DNA of 64,000 nucleotides from Oxalobacteraceae bacterium UBA6018 (GTDB taxonomy: Bacteria; Pseudomonadota; Gammaproteobacteria; Burkholderiales; Burkholderiaceae_D): NCBI GenBank assembly GCA_002428015.1, contig DIZW01000024.1, positions 129,687 through 193,686 of the forward strand. The letters run 5' to 3'. The notes below the pieces were generated by a model that was given only the letters and a program-made list of their open reading frames with translations, made no database searches and was not told the DNA's origin. The number at the start of each line of letters is the position of its first letter. Positions within the stretch are counted from its first letter, which is position 1. Of the stretch, positions 51,336-58,546 are shown in pieces. A program made the translations under genes and the position numbers.

Positions 51336-51521
51336 ATGCATGCTGTTGCGCTTGCTGGAATGATTCAAGAATTGGTGGCCTCGATCGAGGCCGCCGCGGC
51401 GCAACTGCGCGCTGGATCGGCCGGGACGGCGCGGCGGGCGCCGACCCAACGCGGGCAAAGCGCGCTAGCGCCTCGCAATGTGGCGGGGCAGCAACATCGT
51501 GAGCAGGGCGCACGCGACTGA
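51336..51521 (+). CDS. 61-residue protein under an FNR-type promoter
   Basis: ATG with AGGAAGGG seven bases upstream, about 29 bp after the predicted FNR-dependent transcript start. Begins MHAVALAGMIQELVASIEAA (amphipathic helix) and continues Ala/Arg/Gln-rich. No family recognised. It overlaps the end of the convergent VanZ-like gene by 57 bp. Promoter and ribosome-binding site are the main support. Confidence 0.5.
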   Translation: MHAVALAGMIQELVASIEAAAAQLRAGSAGTARRAPTQRGQSALAPRNVAGQQHREQGARD

Positions 51522-51860
51522 TGCGGCGCTCACGTCAACCATCCAGTCGTGAATGTCGGAATGCCGGTAAGTGAAGAAGCTTTGCACGAATTCGTCGCCA
51601 GCGCCCATCGCCATGATTGTCGCGATCGTTTTGATGGCGCGCATGCCAGCGCTGCCGGTGCTGCCGGTAAACCACAAGGTGGCCAGGCTAGCGTAAGCGA
51701 GCGAATGTAGTACCAGCCCTGACGCCACGGTGCCGATCTGGGCGCGCGCGCCCGGCACCGAGCCGACGATTACGATCGCCAGGTACAGCAGCAGCGCGGC
51801 ACGCAAACGCCAGGCGCGCCATTGTGGATCGAGAAGAAGGTGAGAAAGGAGCTTGGGCAT
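51465..51860 (-). CDS. VanZ-like membrane protein
   Basis: 131 residues, four predicted membrane helices. VanZ-like signature GAGDEFVQSFFTYRHSDIHDWMVDVSAA, with the DE-Q-R-D pattern on the third to fourth helices. VanZ gives low-level teicoplanin resistance in enterococci; bacterial homologues are of unknown role. Confidence 0.8.
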   Translation of the reverse strand: MPKLLSHLLLDPQWRAWRLRAALLLYLAIVIVGSVPGARAQIGTVASGLVLHSLAYASLATLWFTGSTGSAGMRAIKTIATIMAMGAGDEFVQSFFTYRHSDIHDWMVDVSAASVACALLTMLLPRHIARR

Positions 51861-51980
51861 GGCAAAGTGGTGTGTCTAAATACGCAACTTTACCATGCCT
51901 CGGGCGCTGGAGGCTGTCGCGTACGCGCCTGTGGCCCGGTACCGCCGCAAGGGTGCCGGCACAGCGCTACGCGGCCCGTG

Positions 51981-52298
51981 TCAGATACTCAGTGCCGAGG
52001 CTCCATTGGCATAGTGGGCGTCGAAACAGCTGTGGCATTCGGCGCAGAACAAGTGCGCGGTCCGAACGCAGCGTTGGCGTAAAACAAGTTTTAAGTGGGA
52101 GCACCTGCATTTCGGGCAGGTTTCGCGTACGTTCCCGAACGTGATAAGTGAGATCGGGGCGGCGTCGTCGTCAAGGTGGTCGACGACGGCATCGGGGGAC
52201 AGTTCGCTCAGGATAAGAGGTTCTGCCGTGGTGTGGCGCCGTTTTGGGTTCGCGTGCGTTACTTCGGTGGGCACAGTGTCAAGAACATGTTCACTCAT
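51981..52298 (-). CDS. Zinc-ribbon protein, hypothetical
   Basis: 105 residues from ATG with GGAG upstream. Acidic N-terminal part (SELSPDAVVDHLDDDAAPIS) and C-terminal four-Cys ribbon CPKCRCSH...FCAECHSCFD (first pair CxxC, second CxxC). Probably a small metal-binding adaptor. Promoter candidate on the minus strand: TTGCGA (52381-52386), 16-bp spacer, TATCAT (52359-52364). Confidence 0.65.
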   Translation of the reverse strand: MSEHVLDTVPTEVTHANPKRRHTTAEPLILSELSPDAVVDHLDDDAAPISLITFGNVRETCPKCRCSHLKLVLRQRCVRTAHLFCAECHSCFDAHYANGASALSI

Positions 52299-52442
52299 TC
52301 GAATAACTCCAGTTAGCGGGGCTTGCCTGTGGTTTAAAAAAGCTGACGGGGGACCTTCATGATAGTAAAAGTTCACGCGGTCGCAAGGCCTGAAAGCGGC
52401 TTTTTCATGCACCTGATCAAACTGCTAGGTGATTGACCGTGG

Positions 52443-52573
52443 AAAAAAATGCCCGCCGTTGTTGGCGGGCAAAACCCAAGATCGGGCCAAGAGATGAATT
52501 CGATTGGTGTGCCGCCCACATGGGTCGGCACACCTGCCTGCCATCACGCATATCGGTTGCGTGTACGGCAGAT
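52443..52573 (-). ncRNA. Candidate FNR-controlled small RNA, about 130 nt
   Basis: Predicted from its own promoter (52580-52641) to an intrinsic terminator. It contains a perfect nine-pair hairpin GGTGTGCCG/CGGCACACC (52506-52534) and ends in hairpin GCCCGCC-N6-GGCGGGC (52451-52470) followed by seven U. No open frame with a ribosome-binding site was seen in it. Architecture recalls anaerobically induced sRNAs such as enterobacterial FnrS; homology is not claimed. Confidence 0.6.
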
Positions 52574-52579
52574 GAACAA

Positions 52580-52641
52580 AGTATAGGGATGGAATATGAC
52601 CAGGACATGACCTATATCAAACATTATTTGATCTGTCACAA
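52580..52641 (-). promoter_or_regulatory. Promoter with tandem FNR/CRP-type sites for the 130-nt RNA
   Basis: Minus-strand -10 TATACT (52580-52585). FNR-like TTGAT-ATAG-GTCAT (52607-52620) is centred about -41; a second FNR/CRP-like TTGTG-ACAG-ATCAA (52628-52641) is 21 bp further up, two helical turns. Each matches 8 of 10 consensus bases. Confidence 0.55.
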
Positions 52642-52675
52642 ATGAGGCGGGAACTGCGGCGTGCAGGTACGGGCG

Positions 52676-52740
52676 AAAAAAAAGCCCGCTGGTGAAAGCG
52701 GGCTTAAAACTATTTTCTTTGGAGGAGAATAGTGGAGACA
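52676..52740 (-). ncRNA. Candidate 65-nt double-hairpin small RNA with anti-Shine-Dalgarno loop
   Basis: Two stem-loops: ACTATT/AATAGT (52709-52733) with a 13-nt loop exposing CUCCUCC (complement of 52721-52727), the complement of the Shine-Dalgarno sequence, then an intrinsic terminator AGCCCGCT/AGCGGGCT (52683-52704) with eight U. Its own sigma-70 promoter lies just upstream. Small RNAs with C-rich anti-SD loops are known as a class in proteobacteria. The terminator alone could instead serve the ohrR operon. Confidence 0.65.
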
Positions 52741-52746
52741 GGTGCA

Positions 52747-52775
52747 ATTATGCGGTTTGGGCACATATATGTCTA
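52747..52775 (-). promoter_or_regulatory. Near-consensus sigma-70 promoter of the 65-nt RNA
   Basis: TAGACA (52770-52775), 17-bp spacer, CATAAT (52747-52752): five of six matches in both boxes with ideal spacing. Predicted start near 52740. Confidence 0.65.
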
Positions 52776-52850
52776 ATTGTGATTTTCCATACCAGACATA
52801 ATTTTTCGTGATAATGCATGCTTGGACGCCCGCGCTGCCAGGCTTTGCCG

Positions 52851-53327
52851 TCAAGCCTCGTCCTGCATCGCGTTGAACAAGTCCTTGCGCAACGCGGACA
52901 GCTCGGTGCGCAGCCGCGCCAGGGTGTCGGCCTGCTGGCCGCTGGCGCATAGCAGCTGTTCGGGAACGCCTTCGGCCAGCTTACGCAGGGCCCGGCCTTC
53001 CTTGCTCAGGCTGATACGCACCTGGCGCTCGTCGTGCGCGTCACGGGTGCGTGTGAGCAGGCCGTTCGCTTCAAGCCGCTTGAGCAAAGGCGTCAGGGTG
53101 CCCGAGTCGAGGTATAGGCGCGCGCCGATTTCCTTGACGAGAATGCCGTCCTGTTCCCACAGCACCAGCATGACCAGGTATTGCGGATAGGTCAGGCCGA
53201 GCCGATCGAGCATCGGCTTGTAAGCCTTGGTCATGGCATGCGAGGTCGAGTACAGCACGAAACAGAACTGCTTGTCGAGCGCCAGCAAATCCGTGGGGGC
53301 GGGGGATGATATGGGTTTGATACTCAC
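52851..53327 (-). CDS. ohrR: OhrR-type MarR regulator of organic peroxide response
   Basis: 158 residues from GTG overlapping the SDR stop. Two Cys in the OhrR positions, Cys22 (DKQFCFVLYS) and Cys127 (PEQLLCASGQ), plus Tyr36 and Tyr47, as in the two-Cys Xanthomonas OhrR; oxidation of Cys22 by hydroperoxide releases DNA. Winged helix LYLDSGTLTPLLKRLEANGLLTRTRD. The usual partner, the peroxidase Ohr, is not here; an SDR gene is coupled instead. Confidence 0.85.
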   Translation of the reverse strand: MSIKPISSPAPTDLLALDKQFCFVLYSTSHAMTKAYKPMLDRLGLTYPQYLVMLVLWEQDGILVKEIGARLYLDSGTLTPLLKRLEANGLLTRTRDAHDERQVRISLSKEGRALRKLAEGVPEQLLCASGQQADTLARLRTELSALRKDLFNAMQDEA

Positions 53328-54088
53328 TCCTTCACCGGGACGGTGTAGTTGAGCGCCATGCGCCCGCCATCGACGAACAGGGTCTGTCCGGTCATGTAGG
53401 AGGCGTCGTCGCTGGCCAGAAAGGCGGCGATGGCCGCCACTTCCTCAGGCTCGCCGCAGCGCCCCATCGGCGTACGCGATAGGATGGTATGGCGTGCCTC
53501 CGGGCTGGCGAGCACGGCTTTACGGGCCAACTCGGTCAGGATGGTGCCCGGCGCGATGCCGTTGACGCGGATGCCGTGGGGTGCAAGATTGAGGGCCATA
53601 ACCTTGGTCAGTTGGTTGATGCCGCCTTTTGACACCACATACGGGACCTGGTTCGCGATGGCCACTTCCGAATTGACGCTGGACATATTGATGATGCAGC
53701 CGTTGCCTTGCTTGACCATCTCACGGGCCACTGCCTGGCCGCAAAGAAACATCGATTTCAGGTTGGTACGGATGACCCGGTCGAAATCGTCTTCGCTCAG
53801 GTCGAGGAAATCGGCGGCATGGGTGACGCCGGCGTTGTTGACCAGAATATCGATGCGCCCGAAGCGCGCCAGCGTGGCGGCCAGCATCGCGTCGACATCG
53901 GCCTTCTGGCCCACGTCGGCGACAAAGAAGGCGGCTGCGGCGCCGAGGCCGGCGGCAACCTGCGCGCCTTCAGGTTTGACATCGACCAGCATCACGCGGG
54001 CGCCTTCGCGCACCAGGCGTTGCGCGCAGGCCAAGCCGATACCCTGGGTGGCACCGGTCACGATGGCGACTTTTTGCTCTAGTTTCAT
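53324..54088 (-). CDS. Short-chain dehydrogenase/reductase
   Basis: 254 residues from ATG with AGGAAG upstream. Classic SDR: TGATQGIG cofactor loop, NNAG, catalytic Ser (MSSVNSE), YVVSK Tyr/Lys, then IRVNGIAPGTILTEL. Asp at the second strand end (LVDVKP) suggests NAD(H). The nearest relatives are sugar/polyol dehydrogenases; substrate unknown. Coupled to ohrR, which may control it. Confidence 0.88.
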   Translation of the reverse strand: MKLEQKVAIVTGATQGIGLACAQRLVREGARVMLVDVKPEGAQVAAGLGAAAAFFVADVGQKADVDAMLAATLARFGRIDILVNNAGVTHAADFLDLSEDDFDRVIRTNLKSMFLCGQAVAREMVKQGNGCIINMSSVNSEVAIANQVPYVVSKGGINQLTKVMALNLAPHGIRVNGIAPGTILTELARKAVLASPEARHTILSRTPMGRCGEPEEVAAIAAFLASDDASYMTGQTLFVDGGRMALNYTVPVKE

Positions 54089-54241
54089 GGATAGCTTCCT
54101 GGTGGGGGCGACAGCGCGAGGGTGGCAGGGCTGCGGCTGGCGCACGGTTGCAGAGTGGACGTGAGGCGAGACGCGGCAAGGCTCGACGGTCGCTCGCTCT
54201 GACGGCGCAAGGCCGCGCTGCCAGCATGGAAAAATCAGGCT

Positions 54242-54757
54242 TCACAGGACAATCGGGCGATCGGGCAATTCATTGGCGCGCGCGCCGGTGGCGGGAAAAT
54301 GCTGGCGCAGAAGTTCGTTGATGTGTTCGATGGCGGCCAGGGTGCTGGCATGGAAATCGCCGCGTGCGAAGCCCTCCGTCATGGTCGAGCACACCTTCTG
54401 CCACGTGGACGCGTCGATCTTGCGCGTAATGGCCCGGTCGGCCACGATGTCGACCTTGCGCTCGGCCAGGTTGATGTAGACAAGGACGCCGCAATTGTCT
54501 TCGGTGTCCCACACGCCATGCTCGGCGAACAGGGCCAGCGCGCGCTGCCGGTTGCTTTGGTCGAGCCAGATGGCGTCCGATGGCATGGCAGCCTCCACGA
54601 TCAGGCGCACCTCGCCGCGATGGGTTTGCTCGCCGGCTGTGATGGCCTGCGCGATGGCGCTCAGCGTCGTGGCCGGGAAGGCACGGCGGGCAGCACCGCC
54701 GTTGCTCAGCCAATGGCGCCAGGCGCGCCGCATGCGATGTGTGAACGGTGCGCCCAT
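54242..54757 (-). CDS. TPM-domain protein
   Basis: 171 residues. TPM (YgcG/TLP18.3) domain from about 40 (ITAGEQTHRGEVRLIVEAA, WDTEDNCGVLVYINLAERKVDIVADRAI). No signal peptide or C-terminal TM, so it is the shorter partner of the upstream YgcG-type gene. Found in lemA operons; role unclear, possibly phosphatase or chaperone. Confidence 0.82.
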   Translation of the reverse strand: MGAPFTHRMRRAWRHWLSNGGAARRAFPATTLSAIAQAITAGEQTHRGEVRLIVEAAMPSDAIWLDQSNRQRALALFAEHGVWDTEDNCGVLVYINLAERKVDIVADRAITRKIDASTWQKVCSTMTEGFARGDFHASTLAAIEHINELLRQHFPATGARANELPDRPIVL

Positions 54758-55552
54758 TTACCAGTCTCCCGAGGCGCCGCCGCCGTCAAAGGTGCCGCCG
54801 CCGCCGGAAAAACCGCCGCCACCGGAAAAACCGCCGCCCCCGCCACCGCCGCCACGGCCCAGGTTGCCCAAGGCATTGCCGATGATGAAGCCGGTGGCGC
54901 CGCTGGCCCAGCCGCCACGCCCCAGGCGGGCCCCTCGACGCGGACGGAAGATGGAAAACAGCACAAAAATTCCGAACAGGATTAGGGGCAGCGGCAGGCC
55001 CCCGCCTGACTGCTGGGCCTGGTGCTGGGCCGGTGGCGCTGGCGCGGGGAATTTTTCGGCGTTGAGCAGGTTGGCGATCGCGCTCACGCCCGCCGACAGG
55101 CCTTCGTAAAACTGGTTCTGGCGGAAGTACGGTGCGATCACGTCTTGCAGAATCTGTTTCGACTTGGCTTCCGTCAGTACGCCCTGGACCCCGCGCCCGG
55201 CCTCGATGCGCAGGCGCCGCAGGGCGCTCGGATTGTCTTTCGCCACCAGCAGCAGCACGCCGTCGTCGACGCCTTTGCGCCCCAGTTTCCAGGAGTCGGT
55301 CACGCGGATGCTGTATTGCTCGATCGCCTCAGGCTCCGTGCTCTTGACCAGCAGCACCGCGATCTGGCTGCCAGTCTTGGCCTCGTAGTCGGCCAGTTGC
55401 GCTTCCAGCTTGGCGCGCTGGGCGGCGTCGAGCATGCCGGCCTGGTCGACCACGCGCCCGCTCAAGGGCGGCACGGGCACGAACTGGGCCTGGGCGCTGG
55501 CCATCAGGCTGAGCGTCAGGATCGCCGTCCACAGCAAGCGCAGGGCAGTCAT
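54758..55552 (-). CDS. YgcG-type TPM-domain membrane protein
   Basis: 264 residues: signal peptide (LLWTAILTLSLMASAQA), TPM domain (about 28-150; GRVVDQAGMLDAAQRAKLEAQL, DDGVLLLVAKDN), a C-terminal TM (about 195-212) and a Gly-rich tail ending in GGGGFSGGGG and Trp. Standard lemA-partner architecture. Confidence 0.88.
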   Translation of the reverse strand: MTALRLLWTAILTLSLMASAQAQFVPVPPLSGRVVDQAGMLDAAQRAKLEAQLADYEAKTGSQIAVLLVKSTEPEAIEQYSIRVTDSWKLGRKGVDDGVLLLVAKDNPSALRRLRIEAGRGVQGVLTEAKSKQILQDVIAPYFRQNQFYEGLSAGVSAIANLLNAEKFPAPAPPAQHQAQQSGGGLPLPLILFGIFVLFSIFRPRRGARLGRGGWASGATGFIIGNALGNLGRGGGGGGGGFSGGGGFSGGGGTFDGGGASGDW

Positions 55553-55555
55553 CGC

Positions 55556-56176
55556 TTATTTGCCAAAATTGACGGTCGGCGCGGTCGAGATCGACTTTTC
55601 GTTTTCGACGGTGAACGACGGCTTGGTCTTGTAGCCGAACATCATCGCGGTCAGGTTGGTCGGAAAGCTGCGTACCTGCACGTTGTACTCCTGGACGGCG
55701 GCGATGTAACGCTGGCGCGCCACCGTGATGCGGTTTTCCGTGCCTTCCAGCTGGGATTGCAGGTCGCGGAAGCTGGTGTCGGCCTTGAGGTCAGGATACT
55801 TCTCGGACACGGCCATCAGGCGCGACAGGGCGCTCGACAATTCCCCCTGCACCTGCTGGAACTTCTGGAATGCCTTCGGGTCGTTCAGCACTTCCGGCGT
55901 GATCTGGAAACTGGTGGCGGCGGCGCGCGCCCGGGTGACCGCTTCGAGCGTCTCGCGCTCGTGCGAAGCGTAGCCCTTGACGGTGTTGACCAGGTTGGGA
56001 ATCAGGTCGGCCCGGCGCTGGTACTGGTTCACGACTTCGCCCCAGGCGGCCTTGGTCGCCTCGTCCTTCGATTGGAACTCGTTGTAGCCGCAGCCCGATA
56101 GCAGGGTCGCGATCAACAGCGCCAGCAACAGGCGCACGGTGGCCGGCGCGGAAGCCGGGAAGCCGGTCAGGGTCAT
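55556..56176 (-). CDS. lemA: LemA-family protein
   Basis: 206 residues. N-terminal lipoprotein-like anchor (LLLALLIATLLSGCGYNEFQ), then the helical LemA body (EVVNQYQRRADLIPNLVNTVKGYASHERETLEAVTRARAA). First gene of lemA-ygcG-TPM, a common envelope module of unknown function. Confidence 0.9.
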   Translation of the reverse strand: MTLTGFPASAPATVRLLLALLIATLLSGCGYNEFQSKDEATKAAWGEVVNQYQRRADLIPNLVNTVKGYASHERETLEAVTRARAAATSFQITPEVLNDPKAFQKFQQVQGELSSALSRLMAVSEKYPDLKADTSFRDLQSQLEGTENRITVARQRYIAAVQEYNVQVRSFPTNLTAMMFGYKTKPSFTVENEKSISTAPTVNFGK

Positions 56177-56324
56177 GATGGTTGTCCAATACGAGTTGTC
56201 GAATGGTCAAAAATATACCTGAAATACGCCGTTCACGCCCACGCGAACGTGCAAGCGCCGCCGGCGAGGGGCACCAGCGCTGCGGTACAATGCCGGGTTT
56301 GCAAACGACTACGAGGCCTCCGCC

Positions 56325-57146
56325 GTGAATTTCATCGACAAGCTTTCCGCCGCCTGGACCACCAACAATTCGCTGCTGTGCGTGGGACTCGATCCCGACC
56401 TCGCGCGTTTTCCGGACGCCTACAAGCGCAAGCCGGACGCGATTGTCGAGTTTTGCAAGGAAATCGTCGACGCCACCGCCGACCTGGCCTGCGCCTTCAA
56501 GCCGCAGATCGCGTATTTCGCGGCCTTGGGCGCGGAACGTCAGCTCGAACAAATCTGCGCCTATGTGCGCGCCAACTATCCGCACATCCCCCTGGTGCTC
56601 GACGCCAAGCGCGGCGATATCGGCGCCACCGCCACCCAATATGCGCGCGAAGCGTTCGAGCGCTACGGCGCCGACGCCGTCACCGTCAACCCCTACATGG
56701 GGTCGGACTCGATCGAGCCCTACATGGCGTGGAGCGATCGCGGCGTGATCGTGCTGTGCCGCACCTCCAACCCGGGCGGCTCGGACCTGCAGTTCATGAA
56801 GGTGGACGGCCAGCCGCTGTACCAGCACGTGGCGCGCCTGGTGGCGGAGAAATGGAACAGCAACGGCCAGTGCGCGCTGGTGGTGGGCGCCACCTTCCCG
56901 GAAGAATTGGCGCAGGTGCGCGCCATTGTCGGCGACATGCCGCTGCTGGTGCCGGGTGTCGGCGCCCAGGGCGGCGACGTGGCGGCGACCGTCAAGTCAG
57001 GCCGCACGGCGGCTGGGGCGGGGATGATGATCAATTCCTCGCGCGCGATCCTGTACGCGGCGCCCCAGGGTGACGAGGATTTCGTCGCCGCGGCGCGCCG
57101 CGTTGCCATGGAAACCCGCGACGCGATCAACCAGCACCGCGGGTAA
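56325..57146 (+). CDS. pyrF: Orotidine 5-phosphate decarboxylase
   Basis: 273 residues from GTG with GAGG upstream. Type 2 PyrF with the catalytic Asp-Lys-Asp set in LVLDAKRGDIGATATQYA (Asp93, Lys95, Asp98) and the C-terminal phosphate loop PGVGAQGGD. Last step of de novo UMP synthesis. Ends eight bases before a convergent gene. Confidence 0.95.
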   Translation: MNFIDKLSAAWTTNNSLLCVGLDPDLARFPDAYKRKPDAIVEFCKEIVDATADLACAFKPQIAYFAALGAERQLEQICAYVRANYPHIPLVLDAKRGDIGATATQYAREAFERYGADAVTVNPYMGSDSIEPYMAWSDRGVIVLCRTSNPGGSDLQFMKVDGQPLYQHVARLVAEKWNSNGQCALVVGATFPEELAQVRAIVGDMPLLVPGVGAQGGDVAATVKSGRTAAGAGMMINSSRAILYAAPQGDEDFVAAARRVAMETRDAINQHRG

Positions 57147-57154
57147 GTGCGCGC

Positions 57155-58540
57155 TTACTTCTTGGCCGGCGCGCTGTAAGTCACCCGGTAGATCCGGCCG
57201 GCCTGGTCGTCCGACACCAGCATCGAGCCGTCGGCCAGGAAGGCGATGTCGACCGGACGGCCGATCACTTGGCCGTTCTGGATGAAGCCGTCGATGAACA
57301 CGGTGTCGGTGGCAACCTTGTCGCCCGACAGGGTGATCAAGGCCACGCGGTAGCCGATCTTCTGGCTGCGGTTCCATGAGCCGTGCTCGGCGATGAACAG
57401 CTGGTTCTTGTACTGCGCCGGGAACTGGTTGCCGGTGTTAAACGCCAAGCCCAGCGAGGCCACGTGTGGCCCCAGCTTGGCGGCCGGCTCGGCAAATTCC
57501 TCGCACTTGCGCCCGGCCGCGAACTCCGGATCGGGCACCACGCCGCCGGCGCAATACGGGAAACCGAAATGCATGCCGGCCTTGGGCGCCAAATTCAGCT
57601 TGTCCGACGGCAGGTTGTCGCCCAGCTCATCGCGGCCATTGTCGGTGAACCACAGCTGGTGAGTAAGCGGGTGCCAGGCGAAGCCGACCGTGTTGCGGAT
57701 GCCGCGCGCAAATTCCTCGCGGCCGCTGCCGTCCGGATTCATGCGGTGGATCTTCGAGTGTAGCGTGTCTTCCCGGTTGCACACATTGCAGGGCGCGCCC
57801 ACGGGGATGTACAGCTTGCCGTCGGGGCCTGCCTTGATGATCTTCTCGCCATGCCACTTGTCGTCGGGCAGGCTCACCTTCAGCACCGTGTACTTGGGCG
57901 ACTTGTCGTAGGTGTGCTCGATATCGTCGAAGCGGATCACGCGCCCGATCTCGGCCACGTACAAGGTGCCGTTCAGGTAGGTTACGCCGATCGGTGAATT
58001 CAAGCCTTCGGCGATCGTGATGACCTTGTCGGCCACGTTGTCGTGCTTGCTGCTGACCAGGGCGTACACCTTGCCGGCCGCGCGAGAACCGACGAACACC
58101 ATGCCCGACGGCGTCACCACCATGCTGCGCGCCGACGGCACCTTGTCGCTGTAGACAGCGATCGAAAAGCCGACCGGCAGCTTGAAGCCAGCCAGTTCCG
58201 GATAGCTGGCCGGGCCCGGCGCGGCCGCGGCGCTGGCGGCCTTGGCGGGCGTGAGCAGGTAGTCGGCGATGGCGCCGATCTTGCCGGCGTCGAGCGCGCC
58301 TTTCCACGCCGGCATGCCGGCGTCCGGCAGGCCGTTGCTGATGAATTTCACCAGCTCCGCCTTGTGCGGCTGCACCTTGTCCCAGGTCGCGTCGGCCAGG
58401 CTGGGCCCGACCGCGCCCTCGCGTTGCGCGCCGTGGCAGGCGGCGCAGTGTTGTTGGTAGAGCGCCGCGCCGTCGGCGCCGAAGGCCGCCGGTGCCGCGA
58501 AGGCGGCGCTGATGGACAGCAGTGTCAAGAGTCGTTTCAT
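57155..58540 (-). CDS. Cytochrome c / PQQ-dependent sugar dehydrogenase fusion
   Basis: 461 residues: signal peptide, a class I cytochrome c (CAACH, Cys32/Cys35/His36; axial Met in GMPAWKG), then a soluble-glucose-dehydrogenase-like propeller (about 105-460) with LNSPIGVTYLNGTLYVAE, GIRNTVGFAWHPLTHQLWFTDNGRDE and AEHGSWNRS. The haem domain would hand sugar-derived electrons to the respiratory chain in the periplasm. Substrate not known. Confidence 0.85.
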   Translation of the reverse strand: MKRLLTLLSISAAFAAPAAFGADGAALYQQHCAACHGAQREGAVGPSLADATWDKVQPHKAELVKFISNGLPDAGMPAWKGALDAGKIGAIADYLLTPAKAASAAAAPGPASYPELAGFKLPVGFSIAVYSDKVPSARSMVVTPSGMVFVGSRAAGKVYALVSSKHDNVADKVITIAEGLNSPIGVTYLNGTLYVAEIGRVIRFDDIEHTYDKSPKYTVLKVSLPDDKWHGEKIIKAGPDGKLYIPVGAPCNVCNREDTLHSKIHRMNPDGSGREEFARGIRNTVGFAWHPLTHQLWFTDNGRDELGDNLPSDKLNLAPKAGMHFGFPYCAGGVVPDPEFAAGRKCEEFAEPAAKLGPHVASLGLAFNTGNQFPAQYKNQLFIAEHGSWNRSQKIGYRVALITLSGDKVATDTVFIDGFIQNGQVIGRPVDIAFLADGSMLVSDDQAGRIYRVTYSAPAKK

Positions 58541-58546
58541 AGTTTT

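Noticed and set aside
52721..52776. Strong plus-strand Shine-Dalgarno GGAGGAG before a 14-codon frame
   Set aside because: Better explained as the complement of the anti-SD loop of the minus-strand small RNA; the frame is too short and has only a GTG start.
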